From positions 1 through 64,000 of the forward strand of contig CAMDTW010000511.1 of NCBI GenBank assembly GCA_945910005.1: DNA of 64,000 bases. Reading direction: 5' to 3'. The notes beneath the pieces were generated by a model. That model was not told the DNA's origin. It searched no databases and worked only from the letters and a program-made list of their open reading frames with translations. Every line of letters begins with the position of its first letter. Position 1 is the first letter of the stretch. This document shows positions 59,337-64,000 of this stretch, in pieces. Position numbers and translations under genes: made by a program. Source of the DNA: Isoperla grammatica. Lineage: Eukaryota > Arthropoda > Insecta > Plecoptera > Perlodidae.

Positions 59337-59533
59337 TGTAATAATAGTTTGTGGTTCTTTAGTAATAAGTTGTTTATTCATTATAGTTTAGAAGTAGTAC
59401 AATTACAGAATTACAGGTTAGGTCGACATGAGTTGTCGCCCGGCTGACGCGTCTGATGAACTGCGCCCACCGCCGCCTGTACACACAGGCTTCTTAGTAT
59501 GTTACGCATTGAGCGCATAGTTCAAATGTGACA
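59337..59533 (-). repeat. Gypsy 5' LTR (element orientation)
   Basis: 197 bp, identical by eye to the partner LTR at 54944-55140. Confidence 0.96.
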
Positions 59534-59538
59534 GAGAT

Positions 59539-62500
59539 AGCTAGACATAGCGAGAACTCGCTAGACATTACTTGACGTAGCTAGAGACTGCTGTAGTAAG
59601 TATAAGCCAGAACAAGCTTGAGTAAGCCAGGTAGCTAGACATTGCCTGATATAGCTAGAGGTTACTGTAGCAAGTAGCAGCCAGAACAAGCTTGAGTTAG
59701 CCAGGTAGCTAGACATTGCCAGATATAGCTAGAGGTTACTGTAGCAAGTATCAGCCAGAACAAGCTTGAGTAAGCCAGGTAGCTAGACATTGCCAGATAT
59801 AGCTAGAGGTTACTGTAGCAAGTATCAGCCAGAACAAGCTTGAGATAGCCAGGTAGCTAGACATTGCCAGATATAGTTAGAGGTTACTGTAGCAAGTATC
59901 AGCCAGAACAAGCTTGGGTTAGCCAGGTAGCTAGACATTGCCAGATATAGCTAGAGGTTACTGTAGCAAGTATCAGCCAGAACAAGCTTGAGATAGCCAG
60001 GTAGCTAGACATTGCCAGATATAGCTAGACGTTACTGTAGCAAGTATCAGCCAGAACAAGCTTGAGATAGCCAGGTAGCTAGACATTGCCAGATATAGCT
60101 AGAGGTTACTGTAGATAGTATCAGCCAGAACAAGCTTGAGCTAGCCGGGTAGCTAGACATTGCCAGATATAGCTAGAAGTTACTGTAGCAAGTATCAGCC
60201 AGAACAAGCTTGAGTTAGCCGGGTAGCTAGACATTGCCAGATATAGCTAGAGGTTACTGTAGCAAGTATCAGCCAGAACAAGCTTGAGATAGCCAGGTAG
60301 CTAGACATTGCCAGATATATTTAGAGGTTACTGTAGCAAGTATCAGCCAGAAGAAGCTGGGGTTAGCCAGGTAGCTAGACATTGCCAGATATAGCTAGAG
60401 GTTACTGTAGCAAGTATCAGCCAGAACAAGCTTGAGATAGCCAGGTAGCTAGACATTGCCAGATATAGCTAGACGTTACTGTAGCAAGTATCAGCCAGAA
60501 CAAGCTTGAGATAGCCAGGTAGCTAGACATTGCCAGATATAGCTAGAGGTTACTGTAGATAGTATCAGCCAGAACAAGCTTGAGCTAGCCGGGTAGCTAG
60601 ACATTGCCAGATATAGCTAGAAGTTACTGTAGCAAGTATCAGCCAGAACAAGCTTGAGTTAGCCGGGTAGCTAGACATTGCCAGATATAGCTAGAGGTTA
60701 CTGTAGCAAGTATCAGCCAGAACAAGCTTGAGATAGCCAGGTAGCTAGACATTGCCAGATAAAGCTAGAGGTTACTGTAGCAAGTACCAGCCAGAACAAG
60801 CTTGCGATAGCCAGGTAGCTAGACATTGCCAGATATAGCTAGAGGTTACTGTGGCAAGTATCAGCCAGAACAAGCTTGAGATAGCCAGGTAGCTAGACAT
60901 TGCCAGATATAGCTAGAGGTTACTGTAGCAAGTATCAGCCAGAACAAGCTTGAGTTAGCTGGGTAGCTAGACATTGCCAGATATAGCTAGAGGTTACTGT
61001 AGCAAGTATCAGCTAGAACAAGCTTGAGATAGCCAGGTAGCTAGACATTGCCAGATATAGCTAGAAGTTACTGTAGCAAGTATCAGCCAGAACAAGCTTG
61101 AGTTAGCCGGGTAGCTAGACATTGCCAGATATAGCTAGAGGTTACTGTAGCAAGTATCAGCCAGAACAAGCTTGGGTTAGCCTGGTAGCTAGACATTGCC
61201 AGATATAGCTAGAGGTTACTGTAGAAAGTATCAGCCAGAACAAGCTTGGGTTAGCCAGGTAGCTAGACATTGCCAGATATAGCTAGAGGTTACTGTAGCA
61301 AGTATCAGCCAGAAAAAGCTTGAGATAGCCAGGTAGCTAGACATTGCCAGATATAGCTAGACGTTACTGTAGCAAGTATCAGCCAGAACAAGCTTGAATT
61401 AGCCGGGTAGCTAGACATTGCCAGATATAGCTAGAGGTAACTGTAGCAAGTATCAGCCAGAACAAGCTTGAGATAGCCAGATAGCTAGACATTGCCAGAT
61501 ATAGCTAGAGGTTACTGTAGCAAGTATCAGTCAGAACAAGCTTGAGATAGCCAGGTAGCTAGACATTGCCAGATATAGCTAGAGGTTACTGTAGCAAGTA
61601 TCAGCTAGAACAAGCTTGAGATAGCCAGGTAGCTAGACATTGCCAGATATAGCTAGAGGTTACTGTAGCAAGTATCAGCCAGAAAAAGCTTGAGATAGCC
61701 AGGTAGCTAGACATTGCCAGATATAGCTAGAGGTTACTGTAGCAAGTATCAGCCAGAACAAGCTTGGGTTAGGCAGGTAGATAGACATAGCCAGATATAG
61801 CTAGAGGTTACTGTAGCAAGTATCAGCCAGAACAAGCTTGAGTAAGCCAGGTAGCTAGACATTGCCAGATATAGCTAGAGGTTACTGTAGCAAGTTTAAG
61901 CCAGAACAAGCTTGAGTTAGCCAGGTAGCTAGACATTGCCGGATATAGCTAGAGGTTATACTGTAGCAAGTATCAGCCAGAACAAGCTTGAGTGAGCCAG
62001 GTGGCTAGACATTGCTAGATATAGCTAGAGATTACTGTAGCAAGTATCAGCTAGAACAAGCATGAGATAGCGAGGTTGCTAGACATTGCCAGATATAGCT
62101 AGAGGTTACAGTAGCAAGTATCGGCTAAAACAAGCATGAGATAGCGAGGTAGCTAGACATTGCCAGATATAGGTAGAGGTTACTGTAGCAAGTATTAGCC
62201 AGAACGAGCTTGGGTTAGCCTGGTAGCTAGACATTGCCAGATATAGCTAGAGGTTACTGTAGCATGTATCAGCCAGAACAAGCTTGAGTAAGCCAGGTAG
62301 CTAGACATTGCCAGATATAGCTAGAGGTTACTGTAGCAAGTATAAGCCAGAACAAGCTTGAGTTAGCCAGGTAGCTAGACATTGCCGGATATAGCTAGAG
62401 GTTACTGTAGCAAGTATCAGCCAGAACAAGCTTGAGTGAGCCAGGTGGCTAGACATTGCTAGATATAGCTAGAGATTACTGTAGCAAGTATAAGCCAGAA

Positions 62501-63305
62501 CAAGCTTGAGTAAGCCAGGTAGCTAGACATTGCCAGATATAGCTAGAGGTTACTGAAGCAAGTATCAGCCAGAACAAGCTTGAGTTAGCCAGGTAGCTAG
62601 ACATTGCCAGATATAGCTAGAGATTACTGTAGCAAGTATAAGCCAGAACAAGCTTGAGTAAGCCAGGTAGCTAGACATTGCCAGATATAGCTAGAGGTTA
62701 CTGAAGCAAGTAGCAGCCAGAACAAGCTTGAGTAAGCCAGGTGGCTAGACATTGCTAGATATAGCTAGAGGTTGCTGTAGCAATTATCAGCTAGAACAAG
62801 CTTGAGTACGCCAGGCAGCTAGACATTGCCAGATATAGCTTGAGGTTACTGTAGCAAGGTTCAGTCAGAACAAGCTTGAGTTAGCCAGGTAGCTAGACAT
62901 TGCCAGATATAGCTAGAGGTTACTGTAGCAAGTATCAGCCAGAACAAGCTTGAGATAGCCAGATAGCTAGACATTGCCAGATATAGCTAGAGGTTACGGT
63001 AGCAAGTATCAGTCAGAACAAGCTTGAGATAGCCAGGTAGCTAGACATTGCCAGATATAGCTAGAGGTTACTGTAGCAAGTATCAGCGTGAACAAGCTTG
63101 AGTACGCCAGGTAGCTAGACATTGCCAGATATAGCTAGAGGTTACTGTAGCAAGTATCTGCTAAAACTAGCTTGAGATAGCTATAGGTAGCTAGACATTG
63201 CTGGATATAGCTAGAGGTTACTGTAGCAAGTATTAGCTTAAACTAGCGCGAGATAGCTATAGGTAGCTAGACATTGCTGGATATAGGCCTAGCTTGAGGT
63301 TACTG
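59539..63305. repeat. 74-bp satellite array of copy 2, about 51 units
   Basis: Same unit and landmarks as 24545-28915; unit order agrees at both margins, but the centre differs in number and order of variant units. It degrades at the same right-hand border sequence (GACATATTGCCGGGTTTAG). Confidence 0.97.
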
Positions 63306-64000
63306 TAGCAAGTAGCAGCTAGACATATTGCCGGGTTTAGTTATACAAAAGATTTAGTTATCTTTTATAGCAAATAGATACAATAGATTTGATTTGATCT
63401 TTGGTGCACTATGTCTTTTGTCCGGCTCACACGCTCTACTAAGGTATTTTTGTAGTATTGATGAAAATATGGCCGACAGGTGTTGGAACGTCGTGTCTCA
63501 TAATTGCCGGTGGCGGGAATGGAACCCGAAGCCCAAAGTCATGTGTTGGCACCGATCAACTGTTTGATTCAGTATAGACTACTATTATACAGTGAATTTA
63601 ATGTAGACCATTTGTGTTGTGGTGATGGGCTACTCATAACGTTTCGTGATAATTTCTTCGTTTTTTGTGTGGAAACCGATTAGTTGTTTGCAACGCTCTT
63701 AATACCAACCCTCATCTTTCAAATACGTGTATCCTGTAGTTCTGGAACAAACCTAAACTGCCGAGCTATTACTAGCAAAGGGTGTATGCAAAGGAAACCA
63801 TATCGATGCAAATGCGCCGTCGATCACCTTGAACGAATTGCAACAGAAATAGTTCAAATTATACTGGATTACGAAATGGTTATTGCCTGGGATTCGTGTG
63901 CTTAAAATGTAAGTTTATATTTTAATGAACTATACTATGTTTGGAAATGTTTATTGAATTGGACCAATTTTAAAATCACGTTCGCGATATTATTGTTGGA
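63306..64000. other. Internal block of copy 2, shared with copy 1
   Basis: Corresponds to 28916-29620. Differences include a short deletion near 63380 and scattered substitutions. It contains a ~74-codon frame (63684-63905) whose last ~56 codons (CSSGTNLNCRAITSKGCMQR and on) are kept in copy 1. No family is recognised. Confidence 0.8.

Larger units (their letters stand above)
54944..59533 (-). mobile_element. Complete young Ty3/gypsy LTR retrotransposon, 4,590 bp
   Basis: Two identical 197-bp LTRs with TG..CA ends flank one intact Gag-Pol frame on the minus strand. The 5-bp duplication GAGAT (54939-54943 and 59534-59538) matches a single GAGAT in the uninterrupted copy 1 (near 24545), a direct empty site. 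In element orientation a primer-binding site follows the 5' LTR (TGGTGGCAGCG), consistent with tRNA-Leu priming from memory of the tRNA 3' end. A purine tract (poly-A then GGA) precedes the 3' LTR near 55141-55175. No envelope gene. Confidence 0.96.
54813..64000. mobile_element. Giant satellite-bearing TIR element, copy 2 (left part; continues beyond window)
   Basis: The left end matches copy 1 (24420 onward) base for base over the first 131 bases. Then a gypsy element interrupts it, and it continues with the 74-bp array and the shared internal block. The left flank is GATCTGAC. The right end lies outside the window. Interior identity to copy 1 looks about 97 percent over 63306-64000. Confidence 0.92.

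Overview
The window is eukaryotic, almost certainly a marine invertebrate metazoan. It has intron-containing host exons with GT..AG borders, long (AAT)n/(ATT)n tracts, abundant TAGGCCTA palindromes, and a dense nested population of DNA transposons, LINEs, a Penelope-like fragment and LTR retrotransposons. No bacterial-style operon or structural RNA gene is visible, and the species cannot be named from the sequence alone. Only about 0.4 kb looks like host protein-coding DNA. Two gaps of exactly 200 N (22440-22639 and 46640-46839) are probably placeholders of arbitrary length.

Layout. 1-9.5 kb: a 76-bp tandem repeat, a probable hAT relic, a decayed BEL/Pao retrotransposon on the minus strand, and a small TA-flanked MITE. 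9.56-14.0 kb: the last two exons of a peroxin-6 (PEX6) AAA-ATPase gene on the plus strand. The acceptor/5' part of its penultimate exon is tandemly triplicated, its last intron carries a TTAA-flanked MITE and a 1.6-kb hAT, and a further MITE sits in its 3' UTR. 14-22 kb: a Penelope-like C-terminus, LINE fragments, AAT microsatellites, and a hAT (19129-22038) that hosts a THAP-encoding, Kolobok-like element (19819-21336).

22.3-41.8 kb: a Jockey/I-type LINE (ORF1 with zinc knuckles, ORF2 with endonuclease and reverse transcriptase) split by one 15,005-bp insertion (24420-39424). That insertion is the most unusual object here. It is a giant element with 20-bp terminal inverted repeats, a 4.4-kb array of 74-bp repeats at its left end, a 1.7-kb array of 71-bp repeats at its right end, a 115-bp minisatellite, a 1.5-kb palindrome, and no recognisable transposase. 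A second copy starts at 54813 inside what looks like the first intron of a SAM-like-domain gene and runs off the window. It was itself invaded by a very young Ty3/gypsy element with identical 197-bp LTRs and a 1,323-codon intact Gag-Pol.

41.8-54.8 kb: a PIF/Harbinger-type MITE, a second LINE interrupted by a 973-bp hAT, CTAG-rich minisatellites, another hAT, foldback palindromes, a cysteine-rich coding remnant, a 127-bp tandem repeat, and the promoter and first exon of the SAM-like gene. At several loci the empty site can be read inside the window or inferred from restored reading frames, so the insertion order is unusually clear: LINE before giant element, giant element before gypsy, hAT before Kolobok.
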